From contig JBGTKD010000149.1 of NCBI GenBank assembly GCA_041744795.1, positions 1 to 34,591 on the forward strand: a DNA stretch of 34,591 bases, read 5' to 3'. Below, piece by piece: positions 1 through 8,947 of this stretch. This DNA is from DATHWB01 sp041744795 (GTDB taxonomy: Bacteria > Actinomycetota > Acidimicrobiia > Spongiisociales > ZC4RG35). Made by a program: the position numbers and the translations under genes. Under the pieces are notes generated by a model that was not told the DNA's origin, did not search any database, and was given only the letters and a program-made list of their open reading frames with translations. Each line of letters starts with the position of its first letter. Position 1 is the stretch's first letter.

Positions 1-1949
1 GCGAGTTGCAGGTGTCGATTGGCCACAGGGATGTCTCCGAGAGCCATCGCCAACGTACCCGCTCCGAGGAGTGCTCGCCCGCCGGCCTGGCCCGCCGGTT
101 CTGCCAGCTCCAGAGCCTCCTCACACCACCGTCGCCCCTCGACGAAAAAGTCGTCCATGAACCAGAACCGGTAACACGACCCAGCAGTTGCTTGGGCCGC
201 TTCGGCATCTCCGATGTCGATCGCCCATCTGATGGCCCTGCGAAGGTTGTCGTGGTCGGCTCGGAGCCCGGTGATTATTCGCGTTTCGTCGGGACCGCGG
301 ATGTCGTAGATCGTTGTCTCGGCAAGTTTGCGAAAATGGTCAAGATGCCGGCCACCAAGAGTGTCGGACTCTCCGTCTTCGGCAAGGCGCTCCCGCGCGA
401 ACTGGCGCAACGTCTCGAGCATCCTGTAGCGGACCTCGTCGCCGACTTCGACTGTCGCAACGAGTGACTTATCAACCAACTTGGCGAGCAGGTCCAGGAC
501 ATCCCATGTCTCAAGAGGATCAAATCCACACACCTCCTCGGCAGACTCCAGGCGAAAGCTGCCCTGGAACACCGAGAGCCGTCTGAAGAGGGTTCGCTCC
601 TGGTCGTCCAGCAGTTGGTAGCTCCAATCGATGGCAGCCTCGAGAGTCTGCTGGCGCGGCAGCGCAGTTCGGCTCCCACCGGTGAGGAGCCGGAAAGAGT
701 CGTTGAGGCGAGCAGCAATCTGAGCTGCGCTCATCACCCTGATGCGAGCGGCAGCCAGTTCCAGGCCCAATGGCATCCCGTCGAGACGCCGGACGATCTC
801 GATGACGGGCGGCAAGGTCTCTGAGGTAACCCGGAAGCCGGGCGAGACAGCGGCCGCCCGCTCGGCGAACAGGCGGACGGCGTCATGTCGGAGCGCCTCA
901 CTCAGTGGAGTCGCCTCCGTCGGCATGGCCATCGACCGAAGCTGAAAAGGAACTTCACCCCTCACGCCGAGCAGTTCGCGGCTAGTCGCGACCAGCTTGA
1001 CCCCAGGCGCCCCTTGCAGGATGCGGTCGGCTAGGTGGGCCGCAGCATCGACCACGTGCTCGCAGTTGTCCAAGACAATCAGCTCATTCGAGTCCTTGAG
1101 ACGCTCTAGGAGCGCGTCCGATAGGTCACGATCGGCGCGATCAACAACGCCCAAGGTGTTGGCGACCGCGGCCGTCAACCGTTCGGGGTCGCTGACCGGG
1201 GCAAGTTCGACGAGCCATACCCCGTCACCGAAGTCATCGAGCAGTTGGGCAGACAACTGGATGACAAGGCGGGTCTTGCCTGCTCCGCCCACCCCTGTCA
1301 CCGTCAAAAGCCTCGCCCCGGCGAGCAGCTTCTCGGCCTCGGCGAGTTCCTGGTCCCGGCCCACGAAACTCGAAACCTGTGCGGGGAGGTTGTTGGGGAC
1401 GGTGTCAAGCGTGCGGATCGCGGTCGTGACTCGCGGCAGCGAGGGGTGGTGAAGGGCATGGATTCGCTCGGGAGAAGCGAGGTCCCGCAAGCGATGTTGT
1501 CCCAGGTCGGTCAGGGTCAACCCGTCCATCCTGGAGACGTCGATCAGCCCGGCGACAGACCCGGAGGCCACCACTTGCCCCCCATTTGCCACCTCCAACA
1601 GCCGGGCAACCCGATTGACGACCGGTCCGAAGTAGTCGCCATCTCGTTCGTCGGCGACACCGGCATGCATTGCCATTCGGACGAGGAAGGGAACGTCGAT
1701 TGACCTAACCGTCTGCTGGGCCTCTACTGCGGCCATGGCGGCCTGTTCAGGTCTGGTGAAGGCGACGCAGAATCCATCCCCACCGGTGGCGAACACGTGA
1801 CCGGAATGAGCGTCGAATACAGCACGCAAAGCCTCGTCGTGGGCGGCGAGCGATCTCTCCATCTTGACGGGATCGTTCTCCCACAGCCGGGTCGATCCCT
1901 CAATGTCGGTGAAAAGAAACGTGACGGTCCCGGTAGGAATGTCTGTCAT
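1..1949 (-). CDS. Class III adenylate/guanylate cyclase-like domain fused to AAA/NB-ARC-type ATPase (3' end outside window)
   Basis: About 649 residues are present and the C-terminus lies beyond base 1. Residues 8-165 are a class III nucleotide cyclase domain: first metal Asp D15 in FTDIEGSTRLW, second D58 in GGDGF, and the transition-state N and R in VNRVARL. The position four before D58, normally the adenine-selecting Lys, is Ala54, so cyclase activity or substrate is doubtful. A P-loop ATPase follows with Walker A GVGGAGKTR, Walker B LIVLDNCEHV, sensor VATSREL and GMPLGLELAAAR, as in AfsR/LuxR-type STAND regulators. The last visible part is helical and TPR-like. The ATG at 1949 gives the short N-terminus usual for the family (TVTFLFTDIEG). 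It is a paralogue of the protein at 20015-22840. Role inferred: cytoplasmic signalling or regulatory ATPase; the ligand is unknown. Confidence 0.88.
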   Translation of the reverse strand, partial: MTDIPTGTVTFLFTDIEGSTRLWENDPVKMERSLAAHDEALRAVFDAHSGHVFATGGDGFCVAFTRPEQAAMAAVEAQQTVRSIDVPFLVRMAMHAGVADERDGDYFGPVVNRVARLLEVANGGQVVASGSVAGLIDVSRMDGLTLTDLGQHRLRDLASPERIHALHHPSLPRVTTAIRTLDTVPNNLPAQVSSFVGRDQELAEAEKLLAGARLLTVTGVGGAGKTRLVIQLSAQLLDDFGDGVWLVELAPVSDPERLTAAVANTLGVVDRADRDLSDALLERLKDSNELIVLDNCEHVVDAAAHLADRILQGAPGVKLVATSRELLGVRGEVPFQLRSMAMPTEATPLSEALRHDAVRLFAERAAAVSPGFRVTSETLPPVIEIVRRLDGMPLGLELAAARIRVMSAAQIAARLNDSFRLLTGGSRTALPRQQTLEAAIDWSYQLLDDQERTLFRRLSVFQGSFRLESAEEVCGFDPLETWDVLDLLAKLVDKSLVATVEVGDEVRYRMLETLRQFARERLAEDGESDTLGGRHLDHFRKLAETTIYDIRGPDETRIITGLRADHDNLRRAIRWAIDIGDAEAAQATAGSCYRFWFMDDFFVEGRRWCEEALELAEPAGQAGGRALLGAGTLAMALGDIPVANRHLQL

Positions 1950-2050
1950 CTGCCAGAGAACTTACACGCCACCCCTGAGCGTTCTTCAGGTTCTGAAGAG
2001 ATTGGCATGGCACACTCGCGCCGAGTTCCTTATCGAACCAAGGCCCGTAC

Positions 2051-3304
2051 ATGAGCGATGACCTCGGCCCAGTGCGACTGGGCTTGAAGAACAACCTTCC
2101 GCAGTTCGCACTCCTCGTCGGTGTCAACGCCTTGGTCGGTGGTCTCGTCGGCCAGGAGCGCACGGTCCTACCGCTACTGGCCGAATCCGAATTCGCCCTG
2201 TCTGGTTACACCGCGATGTTGACTTTCATCGTTGCGTTCGGACTCACCAAGGCGATCGTCAACTACTTCGCAGGGACACTTGCCGACCGCTTCGGGCGCA
2301 AGCCCGTGCTGATCGCTGGCTGGCTGTTCGGATTGCCTGTTCCTTTTATGTTGATCTTCGCCCCAACATGGTCTTGGGTCGTGTTCGCCAACGTTTTGTT
2401 GGGGGTCAATCAAGGGCTGGCGTGGTCCGTGACGGTGATAATGAAGATCGACCTCGTGGGGCCGAAGCGCCGAGGCACGGCGATGGGGTTCAACGAAGCT
2501 GCCGGTTATGGGGCGGTCGCACTGGCGGCCTGGGCAACGGGAGTGATCGCCGAGTCTCACGGTTTGCGACCCGCACCTTTCTTCCTGGGTCTGGCGTTCG
2601 CCGGGCTGGGCCTCGGACTATCAGCATTCTTCGTTCGAGAGACCGCCGGCCATGTGGCGCATGAAGCGGCGACTCATGTCGGCGGTGCACACCCGGATGA
2701 CCTCTCCCACGGCCAGGTGTTCGCTTTAGCAACGTGGCGGGACCGCTCGTTGTCGGCGGCGAGTCGGGCGGGGCTTGTCAACAACCTGAACGAAGGCATG
2801 GCATGGGGACTCTTCCCGATCTACTTCGCTTTGTCAGGACTCGACATCGGCACGGTGGGTCTCTTGGTGGCAATTGCTCCGGGGGTGTGGGGCGTCGGCC
2901 AGTTGTTCACCGGGGCATTATCGGATCGAGTTGGCCGCAAGTGGCTGATAGCCGGCGGCCAGATGACCGAGGCGGTCGGGTTGTTGGTCATCGCCATGGG
3001 ACAGAACTTTGAGACCTGGGCGGTAGGAAGTGCTCTGTTCGGTGCGGGCACCGCGATGGCCTATCCCACATTGATAGCCGTCGTAGGTGATGTTGCTCAC
3101 CCGCATTGGCGGGGGGCAGCCGTCGGTGTCTACCGGCTGTGGCGTGACCTGGGTTTCGCCGTCGGGGCGGTGTTGGCAGGATCAATCGCCGATTTCTACT
3201 CGATCTCCACGGCGATCTTCGTGGTGGCCGCCATCACCGCCGCCTCGGGGGCCGATGTCGCCCTCCGCATGGTCGAAACCCACCCCAAGGCGGCCCGTCG
3301 ATAG
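2051..3304 (+). CDS. Major facilitator superfamily (MFS) transporter
   Basis: A 417-residue integral membrane protein with about 12 hydrophobic segments in two halves. The MFS loop 2-3 motif A appears in both: GTLADRFGRKPVL near residue 80 and GALSDRVGRKW near residue 295. This is the duplication expected of a full-length transporter. A hydrophilic His-rich loop near residues 205-230 separates the halves. The family moves small solutes or drugs by proton symport or antiport; the substrate cannot be read from sequence. The upstream cyclase gene is divergent, with about 100 bases between the starts. Only a weak AAGG lies ahead of the ATG. The DinB-like gene follows after 46 bases on the same strand and may be co-transcribed. 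Confidence 0.9.
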   Translation: MSDDLGPVRLGLKNNLPQFALLVGVNALVGGLVGQERTVLPLLAESEFALSGYTAMLTFIVAFGLTKAIVNYFAGTLADRFGRKPVLIAGWLFGLPVPFMLIFAPTWSWVVFANVLLGVNQGLAWSVTVIMKIDLVGPKRRGTAMGFNEAAGYGAVALAAWATGVIAESHGLRPAPFFLGLAFAGLGLGLSAFFVRETAGHVAHEAATHVGGAHPDDLSHGQVFALATWRDRSLSAASRAGLVNNLNEGMAWGLFPIYFALSGLDIGTVGLLVAIAPGVWGVGQLFTGALSDRVGRKWLIAGGQMTEAVGLLVIAMGQNFETWAVGSALFGAGTAMAYPTLIAVVGDVAHPHWRGAAVGVYRLWRDLGFAVGAVLAGSIADFYSISTAIFVVAAITAASGADVALRMVETHPKAARR

Positions 3305-3350
3305 TCGTGGGAGTGCCGACAGAGATCGCCGAGAACCCCGGAGGACAAAT

Positions 3351-3926
3351 ATGGAAATCAGGACCGATCGGGTAGGACTGCTGGTCGAGCAGCTGAGCGA
3401 GTCGATGGACTTCTCGCGTGATCGCATGAAGGGCCTCACCAACGAGGAGTACCTCTGGGAGCCGGTACCAGACATGTGGTCGATTCGGCCCCGCGCCGAG
3501 GTGTCGACGTCACAGGCCTATGGGCCTGGCGAGTGGCAAATCGACAGCGAACGTATCGACCCGTTCGCACCGGGGCCAACGACGACGATCGCCTGGCGGT
3601 TGAACCACGTGCTTTCCGGGCTCGAGGGCCGTTGGGAGTGGACATTCGGATCTCGCTCGGTCGCTCCCGAGGACGTCGTCGAGTTCTCGCCGCACGCTGC
3701 TAGCGCACTCGATCATCTATGGGACGCGGTCGGGCGGTGGGTAGAAGGCGTCGAATCGCTCCGCGACGCAGACCTCGATACGCCCGGGTACGGCCGATAC
3801 CCGTGGGGGCTCGACCCCGAATTGCCGTTTATCGGGATCGTCCGTTGGACCAACCGGGAGTTCATCCACCACATGGCAGAGGCCGCACTCCTGCGAGACC
3901 TCTACGCCGCCCGATTCCAGCACTGA
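3351..3926 (+). CDS. DinB-like (DinB_2-type) putative metal-dependent protein
   Basis: 191 residues, starting at an ATG with a strong GGAGGA Shine-Dalgarno at 3340-3345; the same frame is open further upstream, but that stretch overlaps the MFS gene and is not favoured. The protein is mostly helical. RLNHVLSGLEGRW in the middle and REFIHHMAEAALLRDLY near the end have the His spacing of DinB four-helix-bundle proteins, which bind a divalent metal through three histidines. Members include thiol-dependent S-transferases (bacillithiol or mycothiol type) and many of unknown role. Mycothiol dependence would suit an actinobacterium but is inference. It sits just downstream of an MFS transporter. Confidence 0.75.
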   Translation: MEIRTDRVGLLVEQLSESMDFSRDRMKGLTNEEYLWEPVPDMWSIRPRAEVSTSQAYGPGEWQIDSERIDPFAPGPTTTIAWRLNHVLSGLEGRWEWTFGSRSVAPEDVVEFSPHAASALDHLWDAVGRWVEGVESLRDADLDTPGYGRYPWGLDPELPFIGIVRWTNREFIHHMAEAALLRDLYAARFQH

Positions 3927-3975
3927 CGCCACACGCTGTGAGGTTTCTCGCGCATCGCTGCCAGTCGATAGTCGA

Positions 3976-5274
3976 TCAATCGCTGCTGTGCCACCGCTCC
4001 CAGTGCTTGGCGTGACTCCGCAGGTAAGCCCCGGGTTGGTAGTGGGCGTCGTAGTAGTCGGTGTCGAGGTGCACAGCCTGTACGTAACCGCTGAGAACCA
4101 TCGTGGTAACCGTGTCAGGAAAGCGACCTCGCGTGTCGTAGATGTACTGGGCTACCTCACCTAGGCAAGCCACGAACTCGTCGCTGTAGGGCTCGACACC
4201 AGCCTTGATGGTCGCCGGGTCCTTCCACGCGCCGGGGGTGGTGGAGTCATAGGTTCCTCCCGGACCAAACTTCCGCTCTACGAACACCTCCGCCGCCGCT
4301 CGCATGTCGGGTTGGTAAGGGGGACAGAGCGCCTCATACACGCCGTCGAGTCCAACAGGGTTCGGAAGAGTCCAGCGTTCGTCGTGGACGAAACGGAAAC
4401 CGAGTCCAGCGATTCCCTGGTCAGCAAAAGCTCCGAGGACGCTCCAACGGTTAATGCCATTGAAGAACAATCCGCCCAGACCCATCGCCTGCAACGTCAG
4501 CACGATGTTGTGGTTCATGAAATCCAGTTCGGCACAGCTCGCTTCATAGGTCATCTGGTGGATCACTGACAGAGGCGTGGCCTTGTTCTCGTCGAGCAGC
4601 CCACTCCGAACGAACTGGCCGAGGTCACCAGCAGGACGACCCGCCTCGTCATCGATCACAAAGCCACCATTGCTAATGACAATCGACAGAAACCCCAGAG
4701 CCTGCTCACTCGCATCGCCAACGGGCATGAACAAAGTCGAGCCAGGAGCGTTGGCCATCCAGAGATTGGGCGGCAGCATGTGCGGCGGCTGAGCGGGCAA
4801 ATCGAGCCTTGTATCGCCAAGCTTTGTGGTGCTGGCCCGACACTGGTCGATTATCCGCTGGGCGTCTTCCACGTCGCCGTCGAACTCGCGAACGGCGGTT
4901 GGTGTGCTGTCACGTGTGTTCGTCAAGTACGTGCCTTCGTCGTCAGTGAAGAAGAGGACTGGAGTGCCAAAACCAGCGGCGGTCGGTGCTGTGCGGCCGG
5001 TGAATCGCTGGGTGTAGTGGGCATGAGCCTCCGGTCGATCAGGCCCGAAAGGCACCCCGAAGTTCCACCCAGTCACGCCGGTGCCGGCCGCCACGAGCAC
5101 TGCTCGCTCGAGCTCGGTCAAAGGCTTCGCCTGCGACTTCGACTGGGAGGCGAGAGGCCCGGAAGGAACGCTCATCCCCAGACCCACCCGCCGAGCTCGA
5201 CGTCCGAAAATCGCCTCCATCAACGGAAACTCGAGCATCTCGTCGATCGGGTTCGTTCTCGTCACATCGACCAT
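3976..5274 (-). CDS. Unrecognised 432-residue cytoplasmic protein
   Basis: The ATG at 5274 has a good GGAGG 9-10 bases upstream on the minus strand, so the start is firm. I do not recognise the family with confidence. It has no signal peptide, membrane segment, Walker motif or repeat. The first 90 residues (FGRRARRVGLGM, then LTELERAVLVAAGTG and GWNFG) loosely recall the start of flavin-binding nitroreductase-fold proteins, where an Arg-rich segment precedes a helix ending near an Asn, but this is a weak resemblance. The rest is rich in Gly, Asp, Pro and aromatic residues, with a Tyr/His-rich C-terminus (DTDYYDAHYQPGAYLRSH). It is a stand-alone gene, convergent with the DinB-like gene and followed by no same-strand partner. 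Confidence 0.8.
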   Translation of the reverse strand: MVDVTRTNPIDEMLEFPLMEAIFGRRARRVGLGMSVPSGPLASQSKSQAKPLTELERAVLVAAGTGVTGWNFGVPFGPDRPEAHAHYTQRFTGRTAPTAAGFGTPVLFFTDDEGTYLTNTRDSTPTAVREFDGDVEDAQRIIDQCRASTTKLGDTRLDLPAQPPHMLPPNLWMANAPGSTLFMPVGDASEQALGFLSIVISNGGFVIDDEAGRPAGDLGQFVRSGLLDENKATPLSVIHQMTYEASCAELDFMNHNIVLTLQAMGLGGLFFNGINRWSVLGAFADQGIAGLGFRFVHDERWTLPNPVGLDGVYEALCPPYQPDMRAAAEVFVERKFGPGGTYDSTTPGAWKDPATIKAGVEPYSDEFVACLGEVAQYIYDTRGRFPDTVTTMVLSGYVQAVHLDTDYYDAHYQPGAYLRSHAKHWERWHSSD

Positions 5275-5632
5275 CTTCTGCCTCCAGTCTTTGAGAAGCG
5301 GAACTCCATCGCGGCAGACTTAGTGCCGTCACCGGAATCCAATGCACGGAACCCGGAAGCCCCAAACGATCGTAACGAATAGCCAGCAAGCGTCAGAGCG
5401 CGGCATGAGTTGAATGGAGTCAGGCCCGACGGCGGCGGAGGATCTGTCTCACGGCCACGATCACGGCGACGAGACCCACCAACTGGGCAGGTTTCAACGC
5501 GATAACGAGGCCACCGGGTTGTTTCTCGTCGCTCACGACTGCAACGGTACTGCGTCTGCGCTCGCAACGCGCTTGGTACCGGAGGCGAGCCACAACCGGC
5601 CTGAGCACCGCAAGGCGGGGTAGCGTGGCCGT
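5275..5632. other. Intergenic region between divergent genes
   Basis: 358 bases separate the 432-residue protein gene (leftward) from the M20 peptidase gene (rightward). The only coding candidate I can support is a tiny leftward membrane peptide at 5420-5536. I see no convincing terminator, tRNA or long palindrome. The promoters of both flanking genes must lie here, but no clear -35/-10 pair stands out. Confidence 0.5.
5420..5536 (-). CDS. Possible 38-residue single-span membrane peptide
   Basis: A short frame starting at a GTG encodes a charged N-terminus (SDEKQPGG), a hydrophobic stretch of about 20 residues (LVGLVAVIVAVRQ inside it) and a basic tail ILRRRRA. This layout suits a small Nin/Cin-anchored membrane protein. 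There is no Shine-Dalgarno, but a TANNNT box (TACCGT, plus-strand 5544-5549) sits 7 bases ahead of the GTG. That would suit a leaderless transcript, common in actinobacteria. The longer in-frame extension upstream overlaps the M20 gene and looks non-coding. It could be chance; no homologue is recognised. Confidence 0.3.
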   Translation of the reverse strand: MSDEKQPGGLVIALKPAQLVGLVAVIVAVRQILRRRRA

Positions 5633-6778
5633 ATGAGTAGAAAGCAGCGCGCCGAAGAAGCATTCGCCAATGTCGAGAGTGAACTCCGCTCGATCTCGCA
5701 CTGGATGTTCGAGAACCCGGAACTCGGTTTCGCGGAGTTCGAGTCGTCGCGACGTCTCGCCGGTTTCCTCGATGACCGTGGGTTCTCGGTCAAGTACCCG
5801 GCGTATGGCCTGGAGACAGCCTTCGAAGCCACCGCTGGAACGAAGGGACCACGGGTGGTCATCTGTTGTGAGTACGACGCTCTACCGGCGGTCGGTCACG
5901 CCTGTGGGCACAACATCATCGCTACCGCGGCACTTGGCGCAGGTGTGGCAGTGGCCGGCCTGGCCGATGAACTCGGGATCCGTGTGACCGTGCTGGGGAC
6001 GCCAGCTGAGGAAGGGGGCGGAGGCAAGGTCATACTCATCAACGCTGGAGCCTTCGACGATGCGGCAGCATCGATGATGATCCACCCGAGTCCCACCGAC
6101 GTTCTGGACCCCTCGTTCCAGGCTCGGGAGAGCTTTACGGTCGAATACTTCGGCAAGGACTCGCACGCTGCGTTCGCTCCTCACCTCGGCGTCAACGCTC
6201 TCGACGGCTTTGTGCAGGCCTACATGAACGTATCGACGCTCCGCCAGCACATCTTGGGCAGTGATCGCATCCACTGCATCATTAACGAGGGCGGTGACGC
6301 CTCGAACATCATCCCGTCGCACACACGATCCACCTGGGGAATTCGTTCGGCGAACAAGGAACGACTGCACGAGTTGATTCCCAGGGTGCGGGCGTGCTTC
6401 GAAGCGGCTGCGACGGCCACAGGTTGTCGTCTTGAGGTGACACCCCTCGACCACCCCTACGACAACATGATCAGCGACCCGGTGATGACAGGACTGTTCG
6501 ACGCCAATTCGGCCGCACTCGGGCGCACCCTCGCGCTCGAAGCCGACCACGGCGCCGAAGGCGGCTCCTCGGACATGGGCAACGTCAGCCAGGTGGTGCC
6601 TTCCATCCATCCGATGCTGTCGATCGACTCGGGTGATGCGGTCAACCATCAAAAGGAGTTCGCGGCGGCGACGGTCACCGCGTCAGGCGACAAGGCGATC
6701 CGCGACGGAGCGTTAGCGATGGCCCACACCATCATCGATCTCGCCGAGGCCGACCTGTGGGATCAGCTACTCCGCTGA
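5633..6778 (+). CDS. M20 family metallopeptidase / amidohydrolase (PM20D2- or AbgB-like dipeptidase)
   Basis: 381 residues covering a complete M20D-type zinc amidohydrolase. The motif EYDALPAVGHACGHN (about residues 83-97) carries the metal-binding His and the bridging acid, and PAEEGGGGK carries the catalytic Glu. The dimerisation lid follows (residues 165-280), then GSSDMGNVSQVVPSIHP with the last ligands. EYDALP..GHACGHN is characteristic of the PM20D2 / p-aminobenzoyl-glutamate hydrolase branch, which cleaves dipeptides or N-acyl amino acids in the cytoplasm. The ATG follows a GGGGTAG about 11 bases upstream. It is the first gene ahead of a complete oligopeptide ABC importer on the same strand (57 bases to the next start), so it probably hydrolyses what that importer brings in. 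Exact substrate unknown. Confidence 0.9.
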   Translation: MSRKQRAEEAFANVESELRSISHWMFENPELGFAEFESSRRLAGFLDDRGFSVKYPAYGLETAFEATAGTKGPRVVICCEYDALPAVGHACGHNIIATAALGAGVAVAGLADELGIRVTVLGTPAEEGGGGKVILINAGAFDDAAASMMIHPSPTDVLDPSFQARESFTVEYFGKDSHAAFAPHLGVNALDGFVQAYMNVSTLRQHILGSDRIHCIINEGGDASNIIPSHTRSTWGIRSANKERLHELIPRVRACFEAAATATGCRLEVTPLDHPYDNMISDPVMTGLFDANSAALGRTLALEADHGAEGGSSDMGNVSQVVPSIHPMLSIDSGDAVNHQKEFAAATVTASGDKAIRDGALAMAHTIIDLAEADLWDQLLR

Positions 6779-6835
6779 GTTTCCGGCAACGAGTATGGAG
6801 CAGGGGCTAGCCTCGCATCCGACTGTGATGAGCAC

Positions 6836-7831
6836 GTGACCCAACCCCTACTCGAAGTAAAAAACCTCACCACCAGGTTCAACACCCAGGACGGAGTGGT
6901 TCACGCCGTCAACGGAGTGAGCTTCACGCTAGAGAAGGGCGAGTTCGTCGGCGTGGTCGGGGAGAGCGGATCCGGCAAGAGCGTCACCATGATGTCGCTA
7001 CTTCGACTCATACCAATACCGCCTGGCGAAATCACCGACGGGTACGCCATGTTCGAAGGCAGGGACCTCCTCACTCTCAGCCCTTCGGCCCTGCGCAAAG
7101 TCCGCGGAGGTCAGGTCGGTTTCATTTTTCAGGATCCGATGACGTCGCTCAACCCCGTGCTGACTGTCGGCTACCAGATCAAGGAGTCGCTTCGCATCCA
7201 CCGCGAGCTGCCCAAGGGAGAGCTCGACGAGCGCGCACAGGAGCTGCTCGAGCTGGTCGGGATCCCCTCCGCCAAACAGCGACTCGAGAGCTTCCCCCAT
7301 GAGTTGTCTGGAGGCATGCGCCAGCGGGTCATGATCGCCATAGCCCTCGCGTGCAACCCCGAGGTGCTCATCGCCGACGAACCGACAACCGCCCTCGATG
7401 TGACGATCCAGGCACAGATAATCGAGATCATCAAGGACCTCCAGGAGCGACTCGGAACCGCCGTGATCTGGATCACACACGACCTGGGGGTGATCGCGGG
7501 CCTGGCCGAGCGGGTACTGGTGATGTACGGGGGCCAGATCGTGGAGGAGGCCCTGGTCCGGGATCTCTACGCCAGTCCCAAGCACCCCTACACCCAGGGG
7601 TTGCTCGGCTCACTCCCTCGGCTCGACCAGAAGGGCCTGGAATTGGTAAACATCAAGGGCCAGCCGCCCAGCCTGTATGCCGAACCTAACTCATGCTCCT
7701 TCGCTCCCCGCTGCCCGCACGCCTTCGACCGTTGCATTGCCGAGAATCCATACCTGATCGATGTCGGTCCGGGTCACCGGGTCGCCTGCTGGTACGACGT
7801 TGACAACATGAGGCCCCGCGATGACGTCTGA
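6836..7831 (+). CDS. Oligopeptide/dipeptide ABC transporter ATP-binding protein (DppD/OppD type)
   Basis: 331 residues. Walker A GESGSGKS near residue 44, signature LSGGMRQRV, Walker B VLIADEPTTALDV and switch His in ITHDLGV are all intact. The C-terminal extension with CSFAPRCPHAFDRC, the Cys-rich element specific to the Opp/Dpp branch, identifies it as a peptide-type importer ATPase. The start is the GTG at 6836; an ATG eight bases upstream is out of frame and stops at once. It overlaps the next ATPase gene by 11 bases, so the two are translationally coupled. The pair forms the ATPase heterodimer that powers the permeases at 10839-12804. Confidence 0.95.
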   Translation: MTQPLLEVKNLTTRFNTQDGVVHAVNGVSFTLEKGEFVGVVGESGSGKSVTMMSLLRLIPIPPGEITDGYAMFEGRDLLTLSPSALRKVRGGQVGFIFQDPMTSLNPVLTVGYQIKESLRIHRELPKGELDERAQELLELVGIPSAKQRLESFPHELSGGMRQRVMIAIALACNPEVLIADEPTTALDVTIQAQIIEIIKDLQERLGTAVIWITHDLGVIAGLAERVLVMYGGQIVEEALVRDLYASPKHPYTQGLLGSLPRLDQKGLELVNIKGQPPSLYAEPNSCSFAPRCPHAFDRCIAENPYLIDVGPGHRVACWYDVDNMRPRDDV

Positions 7832-8840
7832 AATCGCAGGGGGAACGGCCTCGGTAGTCGGTAAGTCCGATGACGTTCTCGTCAGCGTCCGAGACATGAA
7901 AAAGCACTTCCCGATCATGAAGGGCGTCATGCGCCGTCAGGTCGGGGCCGTCAAAGCTGTTGACGGAGTGACGTTCGACATTTTCCGAGGCGAAACACTG
8001 GGACTCGTTGGTGAGAGTGGGTCGGGCAAGTCGACTACCGGACGGATGCTGCTGAGGCTCGAAGACGTCACAGACGGCGAGATCTGGTTCGACGGAGTCG
8101 ATATCAGCACGCTCCGACCGCGCCAACTCAGGAAGCTTCGACCACGAATGCAGATGGTGTTCCAGGATCCGCATGCCTGTCTCAACCCGAGGATGACCGT
8201 CGGGTCGATCATCGGTGAGCCGCTGAGGGAACACGACAGAGCACAGGGTGCGGAGGCGCAGCGGGCGGTGGAGGTGCTCCTCGAGTTGGTAGGACTGGCA
8301 CCAAAGCACGCCAACCGGTATCCGCACGAATTCTCAGGTGGCCAGCGCCAGCGCATCGGTGTGGCGAGGGCGATCGCCTTGAACCCGGAGTTCATAGTCT
8401 GTGACGAGCCCATCGCCGCGCTCGACGTCTCGATCCAGGCCCAAGTGGTCAACCTCATGGAGAAGATCCAGGAAGAACTCGGCCTCACCTATCTATTCAT
8501 CTCCCATGATCTGAGCATGGTGCGCCACATCGCCGATCGGGTGGCTGTCATGTATCTCGGCAAGATCATGGAACTGGCAGAGGTGAACACGCTCTACGAC
8601 GACCCGATGCACCCGTACACACAGGCACTTCTCTCCGCAGTCCCAGTGCCGGATCCCGAATTCGAGTCGACTCGCCTGCGGATCATCCTCGAAGGCGACA
8701 TTCCCAGCCCCGCTAACCCACCTCCAGGGTGTCCGTTCAACACCCGGTGCCCGCGAGCCGAGCAGCTGTGCGTCGACGAGGCTCCCGAATACCGCGAACT
8801 GGAGCCGGGTCGCTGGGTTGCCTGTCACTTCGCGGGCTGA
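7821..8840 (+). CDS. Oligopeptide/dipeptide ABC transporter ATP-binding protein (DppF/OppF type)
   Basis: 339 residues, overlapping the stop of the preceding ATPase gene. Walker A GESGSGKSTT, signature FSGGQRQRIGVARA, Walker B FIVCDEPIAALDV and the His of ISHDLSMV are intact. The C-terminal GCPFNTRCPRAEQLC is the Opp/Dpp-family Cys cluster. GGQRQRIGIARA-type signatures and the N-terminal insert before VDGVTFDI are usual for the F subunit. It forms a heterodimer with the D subunit on the cytoplasmic face of the permease complex. Confidence 0.95.
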   Translation: MTSEIAGGTASVVGKSDDVLVSVRDMKKHFPIMKGVMRRQVGAVKAVDGVTFDIFRGETLGLVGESGSGKSTTGRMLLRLEDVTDGEIWFDGVDISTLRPRQLRKLRPRMQMVFQDPHACLNPRMTVGSIIGEPLREHDRAQGAEAQRAVEVLLELVGLAPKHANRYPHEFSGGQRQRIGVARAIALNPEFIVCDEPIAALDVSIQAQVVNLMEKIQEELGLTYLFISHDLSMVRHIADRVAVMYLGKIMELAEVNTLYDDPMHPYTQALLSAVPVPDPEFESTRLRIILEGDIPSPANPPPGCPFNTRCPRAEQLCVDEAPEYRELEPGRWVACHFAG

Positions 8841-8907
8841 TCACGACTTCATCAAACGAGCGGATTCGCCCCTTCTAGAGGTACGCGCTGCTAGTTTTTC
8901 CGCTGTA

Positions 8908-8926
8908 GCCGGTCGCAATGACCGGC
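8908..8926 (+). promoter_or_regulatory. Small hairpin in the 5' region of the binding-protein gene
   Basis: GCCGGTC and GACCGGC form a 7-bp perfect stem around the loop GCAAT, ending about four bases before the Shine-Dalgarno-like AGAGGAAG ahead of the ATG at 8948. It could be an operator or a structure that sets translation or mRNA stability. No T-run follows, so it is not a terminator. Confidence 0.4.
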
Positions 8927-8947
8927 CAGCGAGAGGAAGTTATCCAT

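Noticed and set aside
6998..7585. 195-codon minus-strand frame
   Set aside because: Antisense to an intact DppD-type ATPase; no family similarity.
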